A stretch of DNA of 64,000 nucleotides, from positions 1,736,001 to 1,800,000 of the forward strand of contig NZ_CP114036.1 of NCBI RefSeq assembly GCF_026898115.1, in the 5' to 3' direction. The DNA is from Streptomyces sp. S465 (GTDB lineage: Bacteria; Actinomycetota; Actinomycetes; Streptomycetales; Streptomycetaceae). The position numbers and the translations under genes were made by a program. Below are positions 17,926-26,170 of this stretch, piece by piece. The notes under the pieces are model-generated. The model worked only from the letters and a program-made list of their open reading frames with translations. It searched no databases and was not told the origin of the DNA. Within the stretch, counting starts at the first letter, position 1. Each line of letters starts with the position of its first letter.

Positions 17926-18024
17926 ATGCCCTCTCAGGACGGCCTCTGCCACGCATCATGCGGGCACCCGAAGAGTTCGCACGCGAACTGCCGCGCCACC
18001 ACGGCCGCGGCGCGATGTCGCTGA
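17926..18024 (+). CDS. Possible 32-residue Cys/His-rich leader peptide
   Basis: The frame begins where the TTGACA promoter should start transcription and contains four Cys and four His (GLCHASCGHPKSSHANC). It lies 200 nt upstream of the glycosidase. It lacks the R-H-V-D-L-C motif of the two sulfur leaders in this window, so it could be a chance frame; a metal- or cysteine-responsive leader is the alternative. Confidence 0.3.
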   Translation: MPSQDGLCHASCGHPKSSHANCRATTAAARCR

Positions 18025-18223
18025 CGCGTGGGTAAGACATCGCGGAAGCTCCTGGGGGACGACCCCGTCGTTCCCTGATCTCCCTTCCCCTTCTCTTCTC
18101 TCCCCCTCCCCTCCACTCGACTCTTCTCACACCACCCTGCGCGGGCGCGGCCGTCCGGCGGACACGCCGGGGCCGTCGCTCGGCATGGACGCGCGCCCGC
18201 CACGACGAAGAAGGACATGACTG

Positions 18224-19573
18224 ATGACCAGATCCGAGAACCCCTCGCCCATCGGCAGACGGACGTTGCTGGCCGGAGTCGCCGCCGGCTCCCTGGGAGT
18301 GGCGGCGGGACTGCCCGCGACCGCTGCCCAGGCCGCGCCGGTCGAGGCCGCGCCGAAGCGGCGTTACCCGTCCAACTGGCCCGCACTCGAGCCCTACGGC
18401 CTCGCGGACACCCGGCTGGACCTGTGGCCGCGCGAGGACAACTCCTTCGTCCTCCCCCTTGAGTTGCGCCCCCGTGACAAGGAGCGCGGCCAGGTCTGGA
18501 TGCGGGACACCTACGTCAACTGCTTCGTCGTGGACGGCCGCCCGCTCTACGTCGCCACGGGCACCACCCGCGTCCCCGGACTGGAGGTGGCCGGCCCGTG
18601 GAACGACGGCATCTTCGTCTGGGTGGCCCGGTCCCTGCGGGGGCCGTGGCGGCTGGCCGACACGACCCGCATCCGGCCCGGCGCCGAGCGGGGCAAGGTG
18701 TGGTCGCCCGAGTTCGTCGGCGAGAACCGGCCCGGACGCACGGTCGTCGCGCCGTGGCAGGAGTACTGGTACGACGACCAGTTCGGCAAGCGCGGCCAGG
18801 CCTGGGCCCCGGAGGTGCACTACTTCCGCGGCAAGTGGTACATCGTGGCGTGCATGGGCGACCACTCCCAGAAGGTGGGTTCGTTCCTGCTGGTGAGCGA
18901 CGGCGGGGTGGAGGGCCCGTACCGGCTCATCGAGGGCAACCTCGAAAAGCCCTTCGGCGAATCGTTCATCGGGGGACCGGCTTTCATCAAGCCCGGCGCG
19001 TACTACCACATCGACGGCAGCCTCTACACCGAGCGTGACGACGCGTGGCTGGTGCTGCACAACAACCTGTACGCGAAGTTCCGGCCCGACATGGAGGACA
19101 TCGTCCCGGCGACGAACCTCCCGGCGTTCCAGCAGACGCCCTACTCGCCCGAGCCGTATCTCGAAGGCGCGTACGTGTTCAAGTACGGGGGCAAGTACTA
19201 CCTCGTCCAAGCCGCGTGGAACAGGACGTCCGTCAACCCCGACGGCACCACGCGATACGCGTACGACACGGCCGGCACCGGCCGTGTGCAGTACCAGTAC
19301 GACGCCGTCGTCGCCGTCTCGGACCGCTTCGAGGGCCCGTACTCCCAGCGGTGGACCGCGGGGGTCGGCGCCGGCCACAACAACTTCTTCGAGGATCACC
19401 ACGGCCGGCTGTGGGGGACGTTCTTCCGCAACCCCAACGTCGGCTACTGGTCCGACGCGTCGCGCCTGGCCGACGCCGCCGTGCCCGGTGTCGTACGGCT
19501 GGAGTGGACCGGCCCGGAGGGCAATCGCCTGTACGTCCAGCGCCGTAACCGCGGGCACGCGATCGGCGGCTGA
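18224..19573 (+). CDS. Tat-exported five-bladed beta-propeller glycosidase (GH43-like)
   Basis: The 449-residue protein starts at ATG 18224 and has a twin-arginine signal (GRRTLLAGVAAGSLGVAAG, cleavage after AQA near residue 38). The mature part shows propeller blades with glycosidase-like phrases: GIFVWVARSLRGPWRL, WAPEVHYFRGKWYIV, FIGGPAFIK, GHNNFFEDHHGRLWGTFF. The pattern of WAPE plus SLRGPW and GHNNFF fits family-43-type glycosidases or relatives; the sugar is unknown. It should act outside the cell after folding in the cytoplasm. A strong terminator hairpin follows 8 bp after its stop. Confidence 0.7.
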   Translation: MTRSENPSPIGRRTLLAGVAAGSLGVAAGLPATAAQAAPVEAAPKRRYPSNWPALEPYGLADTRLDLWPREDNSFVLPLELRPRDKERGQVWMRDTYVNCFVVDGRPLYVATGTTRVPGLEVAGPWNDGIFVWVARSLRGPWRLADTTRIRPGAERGKVWSPEFVGENRPGRTVVAPWQEYWYDDQFGKRGQAWAPEVHYFRGKWYIVACMGDHSQKVGSFLLVSDGGVEGPYRLIEGNLEKPFGESFIGGPAFIKPGAYYHIDGSLYTERDDAWLVLHNNLYAKFRPDMEDIVPATNLPAFQQTPYSPEPYLEGAYVFKYGGKYYLVQAAWNRTSVNPDGTTRYAYDTAGTGRVQYQYDAVVAVSDRFEGPYSQRWTAGVGAGHNNFFEDHHGRLWGTFFRNPNVGYWSDASRLADAAVPGVVRLEWTGPEGNRLYVQRRNRGHAIGG

Positions 19574-19581
19574 CCACCCGT

Positions 19582-19623
19582 GCGGCGGCCGGTTCTCCCC
19601 GCGCGGGGAGAACCGGCCGCCGC
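19582..19623. terminator. 42-bp perfect palindrome, transcription terminator
   Basis: Arms GCGGCGGCCGGTTCTCCCC and its exact complement flank GCGC, which is itself palindromic, so all 42 bases pair. There is no U-tract, as is common in Streptomyces. It closes the glycosidase gene. Confidence 0.8.
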
Positions 19624-19643
19624 CGTGTCGGCACCTGCGGCTC

Positions 19644-19673
19644 TTGACAGTGCCGCCACCCGCCACATACGTT
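19644..19673 (+). promoter_or_regulatory. Promoter candidate for leader and monooxygenase
   Basis: TTGACA (19644-19649) and TACGTT (19668-19673) are 18 bp apart. A start near 19680 would give about 100 nt before the leader peptide. A small GGTGT-GA-ACACC inverted repeat (19757-19768) lies between. Confidence 0.5.
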
Positions 19674-19784
19674 CACGCCACACCCATCAGGAGCGGCCGA
19701 GAGACCTGGCTCGTCGACGCCGCGGCAACGAGGTGTCGCGATCCGCGGCAGTGCCGGGTGTGAACACCAGGACCGATGGGAGTC

Positions 19785-19895
19785 ATGGTGAGGGCATCGC
19801 GCGTCAGGCTGGTGCGAACCGCGGTTCCGCTGCCGGTCTGGACGAAGCGTCGGCACGTGGACCTGTGCCGGACCCACGCGGCGCTCTGTCGCTGA
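19785..19895 (+). CDS. Second sulfur-type leader peptide
   Basis: The 36-residue frame ends in TKRRHVDLCRTHAALCR. The core RRHVDLCR is the hallmark of actinobacterial leader peptides placed before sulfur-related operons. An in-frame ATG at 19776 would add three residues. Two Cys codons lie within the last nine codons, where stalling would matter most. The flavin monooxygenase gene starts 162 nt downstream, which supports an organosulfur role for that enzyme. Confidence 0.72.
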   Translation: MVRASRVRLVRTAVPLPVWTKRRHVDLCRTHAALCR

Positions 19896-19938
19896 CGGTT
19901 CGCCCCCTCTTTCCCCCCTTCTTTTCACTTTCCCCTGG

Positions 19939-19974
19939 CAGGCCCGCGCCCCCCGTGGCCCCGGGCCGGGCCTG
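19939..19974 (+). promoter_or_regulatory. Possible attenuator hairpin between leader and monooxygenase
   Basis: CAGGCCCG (19939-19946) pairs with CGGGCCTG (19967-19974). The stem lies 43 nt after the leader stop and 83 nt before the monooxygenase start. It could act as an attenuator or intrinsic terminator, although no U-tract follows. Confidence 0.35.
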
Positions 19975-20057
19975 GTTCCCCCTGTCCGGGTGTTCACCCG
20001 CCCCCAGCAGACGCCGCACCGAGACGTCACCGCGATGCCGGTGAGAATGGACGAGTC

Positions 20058-21371
20058 GTGAGCGCGAAACGGCCCAGAACGCTGAAAACCGTGACCGGAG
20101 CCGGCGGCACGTCGGAGACCTACGACCTGGCGATCGATCCGACCCGGTCCACACTCGACACCGCGGTGCGGGTGGCGAAGCTCGCCGAAGCCGCGCGGAT
20201 CGACGCGCTCTTCACCGCCGATCTGCTCAGATTCGACGCCCAGGGCGCCATCGGGTCGCAGGAACCGCTGGTCTTCGTCTCGGCGCTGAGCCAGGTGACA
20301 TCGCGGATCGGCCTGATCGCCACGGTCTCGACCACGTTCAGCCACCCGTTCAACCTGGCGCGGCTGTTCGGCACCCTCGATCACGTCAGCAACGGGAGGG
20401 CCGCCTGGAACCTGGTGACCTCCTCGGTCGGGGAGGAGAACTTCGGCCCCGGCGAACTGCCCAGCCCCGAGGAGCGCTACGCCCGCGCCGCGGAGGCGCT
20501 GGAGGTGGTCAACGCGCTGTGGGACAGCTGGGAACCCGGTGCGCTGACCGGCGGCCCGGACGGAAAGGCGGTGCTGCACCGCGACCGGGTGCACCCGATC
20601 CACCACTCGGGCCGGTTCTTCGACGTGGCCGGTCCGCTGAACATCCCGCCGCTGCCGCAGCGGCGCCCGGTGCAGATCCAGGCCGGGCAGTCCGCGGCGG
20701 GGACCGCGCTGGGCGCCCGCTACGCCGAGATCGTCTTCACCTCGCTGCCCACCCTCGACCACGCGGTGGACTTCACCCGGAAGATCCGTGGCCAGGCGGA
20801 GCGGCTGGGACGGCCCGACGGGCTGCCGCTGATCTTCAGCTCGTTCCACGCCACCTACGGCGCCACCGAGGAGGAAGCACGGCGGCTGGTACGGGAGAAG
20901 CGCGAGTCGATCGACTTCGAACGCGGCCGCGCCCAGGTGGCCGACATGCTCGGCGGCGGAGTCGACCTGTCGGACCTCCCCCTCGACGCGACGCTGCCCG
21001 AGAGCCTGCTGCCCGACGTGGCCTCGGTGAACCGCCGCCGCGGCCGGGTCGACATCTTCGCCGGCTACGCGCGGCAGGGGTACACACTGCGGGAACTCAT
21101 CATCGCGGCGCAGGACACCGGGCACTGGGCCGCCGCGGGCACCCCCGAGCAGCTCGCCGACGCCGTCGAGGAGCGGTTCCGGGCGGGGGTGCTGGACGTG
21201 ATCTCGCTGAGTGGCCTCGCGGACCCGCGCCAGCACGACTTCGTGGTCAACGGTCTCCTGCACGAGCTGCGCAAACGGAAGATCGTCGCGCCCGACTACA
21301 CCGGCACCACCCTGCGCGAGAACCTCGGCCTGGAACTGCCGGCCCGCGCCACCGCTCCGGTGCGGGTCTGA
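20058..21371 (+). CDS. FMN-dependent monooxygenase, NtaA/SnaA/DszA group
   Basis: This 437-residue luciferase-like flavoprotein has typical family phrases: RIGLIATVSTTFSHPFNLARLFGTLDHVSNGRAAWNLVTS (starting near residue 77) and PVQIQAGQSAAGTALGARYAEIVFTS. These two-component enzymes use reduced FMN from a separate reductase and often oxidise organosulfur or amine compounds. The usual N-terminal beta-strand (HLGAF-like) is missing, so the protein either starts upstream at an undetected codon or is slightly shortened; GTG 20058 has a weak ribosome site. The leader peptide upstream argues for sulfur scavenging. Confidence 0.82.
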   Translation: MSAKRPRTLKTVTGAGGTSETYDLAIDPTRSTLDTAVRVAKLAEAARIDALFTADLLRFDAQGAIGSQEPLVFVSALSQVTSRIGLIATVSTTFSHPFNLARLFGTLDHVSNGRAAWNLVTSSVGEENFGPGELPSPEERYARAAEALEVVNALWDSWEPGALTGGPDGKAVLHRDRVHPIHHSGRFFDVAGPLNIPPLPQRRPVQIQAGQSAAGTALGARYAEIVFTSLPTLDHAVDFTRKIRGQAERLGRPDGLPLIFSSFHATYGATEEEARRLVREKRESIDFERGRAQVADMLGGGVDLSDLPLDATLPESLLPDVASVNRRRGRVDIFAGYARQGYTLRELIIAAQDTGHWAAAGTPEQLADAVEERFRAGVLDVISLSGLADPRQHDFVVNGLLHELRKRKIVAPDYTGTTLRENLGLELPARATAPVRV

Positions 21372-21402
21372 CCCGCCCCGGCCGGCGCGGGAAGGGGGCG
21401 GG
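21372..21402 (+). terminator. Terminator hairpin after monooxygenase
   Basis: CCCGCCCC (21372-21379) pairs with GGGGCGGG (21395-21402), starting directly after the monooxygenase stop. Confidence 0.5.
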
Positions 21403-21444
21403 GCGGCCTCGCGCCGCACCCGCCCCACCGCACGGCGCCGCGGG

Positions 21445-21565
21445 TCACAGGGCGGCGAGCACGGTCTCCACGACGCGGTCGGTGGCCAGTCCGTACCGGT
21501 CGTGCAGGGTCGGGAGGGCGCCCGCCGCCAGGAACTCGTCCGGGAGCGCCACGGGGGTGTGGTCA
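21445..21565 (-). pseudogene. C-terminal remnant of a transketolase-type protein
   Basis: About 38 codons ending in a stop at 21445 read HTPVALPDEFLAAGALPTL then HDRYGLATDRVVETVLAAL. This is the C-terminal signature of transketolase-like enzymes (LPD-x-F then RYGL, then a final helix). There is no start codon or upstream domain; the FAD gene ends 16 bp away, so the rest of the gene is gone. Confidence 0.6.
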
Positions 21566-21581
21566 ACGTGCCGTCGGCGCC

Positions 21582-23333
21582 TCAGCGGTCCCGGCGCCGG
21601 CCCGCGGTCCGCTGGAGCCCGCCGGCCCGCTCCGCGGCGTGGCCGGCGATGTCCCGGCCGACCTGGTAGCCGAAGACCATGGCCGGGCCGATGTTGGCTC
21701 CGTATCCGGGGTAACCGCCGCCGAAGACGCTGACGGCGGCGGTGCCGACGGCGTACAGGCCCGGGACCGCCTCGCCCGTCGAGGCGACCACTTCACTGCG
21801 GCGGTTCACCGAGAGTCCCGCGTAGGTGCCCAGGTCACCCATCTGGATGCGGACGGCGTAGTAGGGGGCCTTGTCGATGGGGGCCAGGTTGGGGTTGGGC
21901 TTGTGCTCCATGTCGCCCTTGAAGTGGTGGAACCAGTTCGAGCCGCGCTTGAACCTGCGGTCCCGCCCCAGGGCCGCGTCGGCGTTGAACTCCGCCAGGG
22001 TGCGCTTCAGCGCGGCGGCCGGCACGTCGATCCGGGCGGCCAGTTCCTCGATGGACGAGCCCGCGACGAGGTAACCGACCTTCTTGTAGTACCAGGTGGG
22101 CAGCGGCCAGGGCTTGGCGTAGCCGATGCCGTACGTGTGCATGGCCTTCTTGTCGGCGATGATCCAGCCGAAGGTGTCCCGCTCACCCGCGTTCTCCTTG
22201 ATCATTTCCACGCCGAAGTCGTGGTAGGAGAACGACTCGTTGGCGAACCGCTCACCCTTGCGGTTGACCGCGATCAGTCCGGGCAGGCCGAACGCGCGCA
22301 GATGGGGGAAGATCCGGTCCTGCCCGCGCAGGTTCTTCCAGACGGTGACCGGACCCCAGGAGGCGGGCTGGTGCGGCCGGGTGTCCAGCACACCGCCGTG
22401 CGGCTCGGCCAGGTAGTAGCTGTCCCCCTGGTGACCGATGGTCGGCGTGAAGTGGTTGTCGCCGCGCGGGTCGTGCCCGAAGACCTGGGTGCGCAGCCTG
22501 GTGTCGCCGGAGAAGCCACCGGCCGCGATCACCACACCGCACCCGGCCCGGACCCTCCCGGAGTGCGCACCGGTCAGCACCGCGCCGTCCACCACCCCGG
22601 CGTCGTTCTTGAGGATCTCGGTGACCTTGGTGTCGGTCCACATCGGGATGCCCATGTCCCCCGCGCTCGCCAGCATGCGGGTCATCAGCGCGTTGCCGTT
22701 GGTGCGGGTGAACGCCCGGCGGAAGAGGGTGCGCTCCACCCAGGTCGTCACCAGCCGCCGCAGCACGTAGAGGAACGCTTTGAGGGACCGGTTGGCCTTG
22801 AGGAACGTGGCGATGTCCGGGCCGATCTCGGGCATGTAGCCGAACACGGTGTACGTGTAGAGGTAGGGCTGTACGCGCAGCCGGTTCCGCTTCAGCATCC
22901 GGCCGCTGGCCTTCTGCACCGTCAGGGCCCGGCCGGACTTCCGGGCGCCCGGGGTGTCCATCTGGTAGTCGGGCGCCATCTCGGGGTAGTGGAACCGCAC
23001 ATCGGCGTCGTTCTCGAAGAAGTCCAGCGCCTCGGGCACCAGGTCGAGGAAGGCCGCGACGGCGGCCGGGTCGTGGGAGTCGCCGGCGAGCGCCTTGATA
23101 TAGGTCTCGGCCTCCTCGCGGGTGTCGCCCTCGGCGACCCCCTGCTTGTTGCCCGGGACCCACAGCCAGCCGCCGGAGATGGCGGTGGTGCCGCCCAGGT
23201 ACGGCTCCTTGTCGACGACCAGGACGTCGAGGCCCTGCTGCTTCGCCTTGAGGGCAGCCGAGATCCCGGCGGCGCCGGAACCGATGACGAGCACATCGCA
23301 CTCGTAGGTCGTATCACTGGTCTTGTCGCTCAT
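21582..23333 (-). CDS. FAD-binding dehydrogenase, fumarate reductase/3-ketosteroid dehydrogenase superfamily
   Basis: The ATG at 23333 gives 583 residues; a TTG at 23342 is the only longer option. The FAD fold begins CDVLVIGSGAAGISAALKAK and the family motif GGTTAISGGWLWVPGN follows. The C-terminal FAD contact GLYAVGTAAVSVFGGGYPGYGANIGPA is intact. The protein matches the FAD_binding_2 group, which includes steroid and fumarate dehydrogenases and urocanate-type reductases; the substrate is not predicted. It is followed by an SDR gene in the same direction, suggesting stepwise oxidation of one compound. Confidence 0.82.
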   Translation of the reverse strand: MSDKTSDTTYECDVLVIGSGAAGISAALKAKQQGLDVLVVDKEPYLGGTTAISGGWLWVPGNKQGVAEGDTREEAETYIKALAGDSHDPAAVAAFLDLVPEALDFFENDADVRFHYPEMAPDYQMDTPGARKSGRALTVQKASGRMLKRNRLRVQPYLYTYTVFGYMPEIGPDIATFLKANRSLKAFLYVLRRLVTTWVERTLFRRAFTRTNGNALMTRMLASAGDMGIPMWTDTKVTEILKNDAGVVDGAVLTGAHSGRVRAGCGVVIAAGGFSGDTRLRTQVFGHDPRGDNHFTPTIGHQGDSYYLAEPHGGVLDTRPHQPASWGPVTVWKNLRGQDRIFPHLRAFGLPGLIAVNRKGERFANESFSYHDFGVEMIKENAGERDTFGWIIADKKAMHTYGIGYAKPWPLPTWYYKKVGYLVAGSSIEELAARIDVPAAALKRTLAEFNADAALGRDRRFKRGSNWFHHFKGDMEHKPNPNLAPIDKAPYYAVRIQMGDLGTYAGLSVNRRSEVVASTGEAVPGLYAVGTAAVSVFGGGYPGYGANIGPAMVFGYQVGRDIAGHAAERAGGLQRTAGRRRDR

Positions 23334-23387
23334 GATGTCCAACTTTCGCGGCTCGGAACTCGGGTGGACGGGGCTCGGTGGCGGGGC

Positions 23388-24158
23388 TCAGTGGGCGGTG
23401 TAGCCCCCGTCGATGACGAGCTCGGTGCCCGTCGTGAACGACGATTCGTCGGACGCGAGGTACAGCACGCCGTAGGCGATCTCGTCGGGCTCGCCCTGGC
23501 GGGCGATCGGGTTGCCCAGGACCAGTTGCCGGTAGTACTCGTCGGCGCCCAGCGGGCTGCCCTCGGCCGAGGAGCGGCTCATCCTGGTCCGCATGGAGCC
23601 GGGGTGGATGGAGTTGACCCGGATGCCGTGCGGGCCGTAGACGACGGCGTCCGACTTGGTCAGCAGCCGGACCGCGCCCTTGGAGGCGTGGTACAGCGGG
23701 ACGTTGCCGCCGCCGGTCAGGCCGTGGATCGAGGAGAAGTTCACGATGCTGCCGCGGCCCCGCTCGATCATGTGCGGCACGACGTACTTGGTCAGCAGCC
23801 AGGTTCCCTTGAGGTTGACCCCGATGACGGCGTCGAACTCCTCCTCCGTCGCCTCGTGCGACGGGGCCGGACGACCCAGGATGCCGGCGCCGTTGACCAG
23901 GACGTCGGGGGCGCCGAACCGCTCGGCCACCTGCCGTACGGCGCCCTCGACCTGGGCGGCGTCGGTGATGTCCAGGGTCCAGTCGGCCACCGCGTCGGTG
24001 CCCCAGGGCTCGGCGGGCGCCGTCCGGTCGAAGTTGGCGACCCGGGCCCCGTGGGCGGTGAGCATGCGGACGGTGGCGGCGCCGAGGTCGCCGCTGCCTC
24101 CGGTGACGATCGCGACCTTGCCGGCGACGCGTCCGGTGTGCTGCCGGTCAGCGCTCAT
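23388..24158 (-). CDS. SDR family oxidoreductase
   Basis: ATG 24158 (MSADRQHTGRVAGK) gives 256 residues; the longer frame runs into the pobA remnant. Motifs are TGGSGDLG for the dinucleotide, VNGAG in place of NNAG, and YHASK for catalysis. The C-terminus EIAYGVLYLASDESSFTTGT is nearly the same as that of the SDR at 27873-28637, so the two are recent paralogues. It lies 54 bp upstream of the FAD gene on the same strand. Confidence 0.87.
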   Translation of the reverse strand: MSADRQHTGRVAGKVAIVTGGSGDLGAATVRMLTAHGARVANFDRTAPAEPWGTDAVADWTLDITDAAQVEGAVRQVAERFGAPDVLVNGAGILGRPAPSHEATEEEFDAVIGVNLKGTWLLTKYVVPHMIERGRGSIVNFSSIHGLTGGGNVPLYHASKGAVRLLTKSDAVVYGPHGIRVNSIHPGSMRTRMSRSSAEGSPLGADEYYRQLVLGNPIARQGEPDEIAYGVLYLASDESSFTTGTELVIDGGYTAH

Positions 24159-24189
24159 GATGCGTGCTCCTTCGCTTGGTTGTGGTGGG

Positions 24190-24664
24190 TCAGGGGGTGC
24201 GGCCCGCGGTGAGCCGGAGGGCCTCGGCGGCCACCGACGCCGGGTTGGTGAGCGCGATGGGCCAGCCGGTGTCGCCTCGGCGAGGAAGGTGCGCCCGGCG
24301 GCGGAGCCGGTGACCATGTCGAGTTCGCCCAGCCGGCGGCGGGCGTCGAAGTCCGTGGCGGACGCGTCGCGGTGCAGCATCGAGGTCATCCACCAGGAGA
24401 AGTGCTGGGCACGCCAGATACGCTCCGAGGCCGTCGCCCCGTACCGCTCCAACAGGGCGGGCTCGCCGTCGAGGAGGAAGCGCTCCAGCGCCTGGGACAG
24501 CACGGCCACGTCGCAGATCGCGAGGTTGAGGCCCTTGGCGCCGGTCGGTGGGACCGTATGGGCGGCGTCCCCGGCGAGGAACAGGCGTCCGTGGCCATGA
24601 GCCCGGCCGGTCCGGCACCTATGATGCCGACCTGTGTGCGGGCATGGGTGGTCTGTGCGGTCAT
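24190..24664 (-). pseudogene. pobA: Internally deleted 4-hydroxybenzoate 3-monooxygenase
   Basis: The remnant begins MTAQTTHARTQVGIIGAGPAGL, the FAD-binding start of p-hydroxybenzoate hydroxylase. At about 24600 it jumps, in a new frame, to GHGRLFLAGDAAHTVPPTG and AKGLNLAICDVAVLSQAL, which belong near residue 280 of the intact enzyme. The end ERIWRAQHFSWWMTSMLHR is unmistakable. A one-base loss near 24272 shifts the frame again before TGWPIALTNPASVAAEALR. About 700 nt are missing compared with a normal gene, so no enzyme can be made. Confidence 0.82.
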
Positions 24665-24887
24665 GCGGTGGTTACCCGTTCTGGCGAGAGCGGTGGGCCG
24701 GCGGGCACACACCGCGAGTGCTGACCCGCTGTCAGCGGTGCTGAGGAGTCGGGCGGTCCGGCCACGGCGGCCGGGCCGGCGCGAAGCGGACCGTCGTCTG
24801 CCGTTCATGTTCCGGTCGTTGGCCCGTGTCCGGCTCGTCGACCGATGTGACCAGCGTGCAGCGCGGCCGAGGTGGCCCACAACACAC

Positions 24888-24904
24888 ATTCCGTTCAATG
24901 GGAA
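24888..24904. promoter_or_regulatory. IclR-type operator candidate, copy 1
   Basis: The 17-mer ATTCCGTTCAATGGGAA has TTCC/GGAA arms around 8 bp. A copy differing at one base lies at 27637-27653. This copy sits between the IclR stop and the decayed pobA gene. Confidence 0.55.
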
Positions 24905-24910
24905 GGCGGG

Positions 24911-25735
24911 TCACGGGGAAAGCCGTTGGCGGCCGTCGCCCGGCAGCCGGGGGCCGTGGCTGCGCAGCACGTCCTCGTCGGCGGTGGGAGCGCCCATGGC
25001 GCGGGAGATGCCCCGGCTGGCCGCGAGCAGCGCCGGGACCAGGGCGCGGGGGTTCGGGTCGGCGGCCGGGATGACGATGGACAGCGCCGCGACCACCTCG
25101 CCGTCACCGCCCCGGACCGGGGCCGCGACGCCCGTACCCGACTGGCTGATCATCTGGGCCGCGACGACGAACCCCTCGTGGCGCACCTGCGCCAGCAGGG
25201 AGCGGAGGTGCGCCGGATCGGTGACCGTGCGGGCCGTGTACCGCCGCAGTCGCCACGACAGGACCTCCTCCTGCAACTCCAGCGGGCTGTGGGCCAGGAG
25301 CACCAGGCCCGCCGAGGTCGCGTGGATCGGGAGCCGGCCGGCGATTTTGGTGATGTTCCGCACCGCGCCCCGGGCGGACAGGCGTTCCAGGTAGAGCACG
25401 TCGGTGCCCTGGAGCACACCGATCTGGGTGTGCTGCCGCACCACCGCCTGGAGGTCCTCCATGAACGGCATCGCCACTTCGCGCAGATCGAGGACGCGGG
25501 ACGAGCGGGACGCCAGCTCCCAGAGCTGATAGCCCATGCGTACCCGCTTGCCCTCGGCGCGGTCGAGGGCGCCGAGTCCGACGAGCTCGTTGACGATCCG
25601 ATGGGCCGTGGCCACCGGCAGATCGGCGCGCCGGGCGATCTCCGAGACGGTGAGGGCGGGCGAGCTGGACGTGAACAACCGCAGGATGCGCATCGCGCGG
25701 CTGAGCACCGACTCACCGGCGTTGGACCTGGCCAT
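24911..25735 (-). CDS. IclR family transcriptional regulator
   Basis: The 274-residue protein has the IclR helix-turn-helix LTVSEIARRADLPVATAHRIVNEL near residue 28 and the effector domain with RNITKIAGRLPIHATSAGLVLLAH. Such proteins often control protocatechuate or 4-hydroxybenzoate genes. It is encoded immediately upstream of the pobA remnant on the same strand, so it may have been the pobA regulator. ATG 25735 is clear. Confidence 0.88.
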   Translation of the reverse strand: MARSNAGESVLSRAMRILRLFTSSSPALTVSEIARRADLPVATAHRIVNELVGLGALDRAEGKRVRMGYQLWELASRSSRVLDLREVAMPFMEDLQAVVRQHTQIGVLQGTDVLYLERLSARGAVRNITKIAGRLPIHATSAGLVLLAHSPLELQEEVLSWRLRRYTARTVTDPAHLRSLLAQVRHEGFVVAAQMISQSGTGVAAPVRGGDGEVVAALSIVIPAADPNPRALVPALLAASRGISRAMGAPTADEDVLRSHGPRLPGDGRQRLSP

Positions 25736-25832
25736 ATGCGGTCACCTTCCGTTCCAGACTGGCACACGTCCTCGCCGGCGCACCAGCGCCGGCGAGGACC
25801 GCCGCGATACCGGCCTTCGTGGGTGGCGAGCC

Positions 25833-26126
25833 CTATATCTCCGCGGCCAGGCGCCCCAGCATGGGCGTCCACTCCCACGCGGTGACGGCGCCGACCAGCG
25901 AGTGGCGCCGGAACGGATCGTCCTCGGTGTGCCGGACGGCCTCCTCCTTGGTGTCGGCGCGGATCAGCAGCAGGGCGCCGGGGGCCTCGTCGGGCCCGAA
26001 CGGCCCGGAGCAGAGGTTGACGCCCCGGTCGCCGAGCGCGCCCAGGTACTCCTTGTGGGCCGGGCGGTGCTCGTCACGCCCCGCGGTGTCGTCGGTGTAG
26101 GTGTAGATGACGGCGAAGACCGGCAT
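25833..26126 (-). CDS. YciI-like dimeric alpha-beta barrel protein
   Basis: ATG 26126 follows GAGAGGAAGGA and gives 97 residues (MPVFAVIYTYTDDTAG). The layout, with AHKEYLGALGDRGVNLCSGPF and DDPFRRHSLVGAVTAWEW, fits the YciI family of small barrel enzymes related to muconolactone isomerase. It lies 44 bp downstream of the MFS gene and probably belongs to that operon. Confidence 0.8.
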   Translation of the reverse strand: MPVFAVIYTYTDDTAGRDEHRPAHKEYLGALGDRGVNLCSGPFGPDEAPGALLLIRADTKEEAVRHTEDDPFRRHSLVGAVTAWEWTPMLGRLAAEI

Positions 26127-26170
26127 GCCGGGTCCTTCCTCTCGTACGGGTGGGGCGGGCGCCGGACCGC

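Noticed and set aside
15025..17952. A 975-codon open frame on the minus strand across the LuxR gene.
   Set aside because: It mirrors the codon phase of the plus-strand LuxR gene, has no recognisable domain, and is a GC-bias shadow. The plus strand has Walker and helix-turn-helix motifs.
17793..18035. An 80-codon frame starting directly at the LuxR stop.
   Set aside because: It contains the promoter at 17889-17918 and shows no conserved or domain-like sequence.
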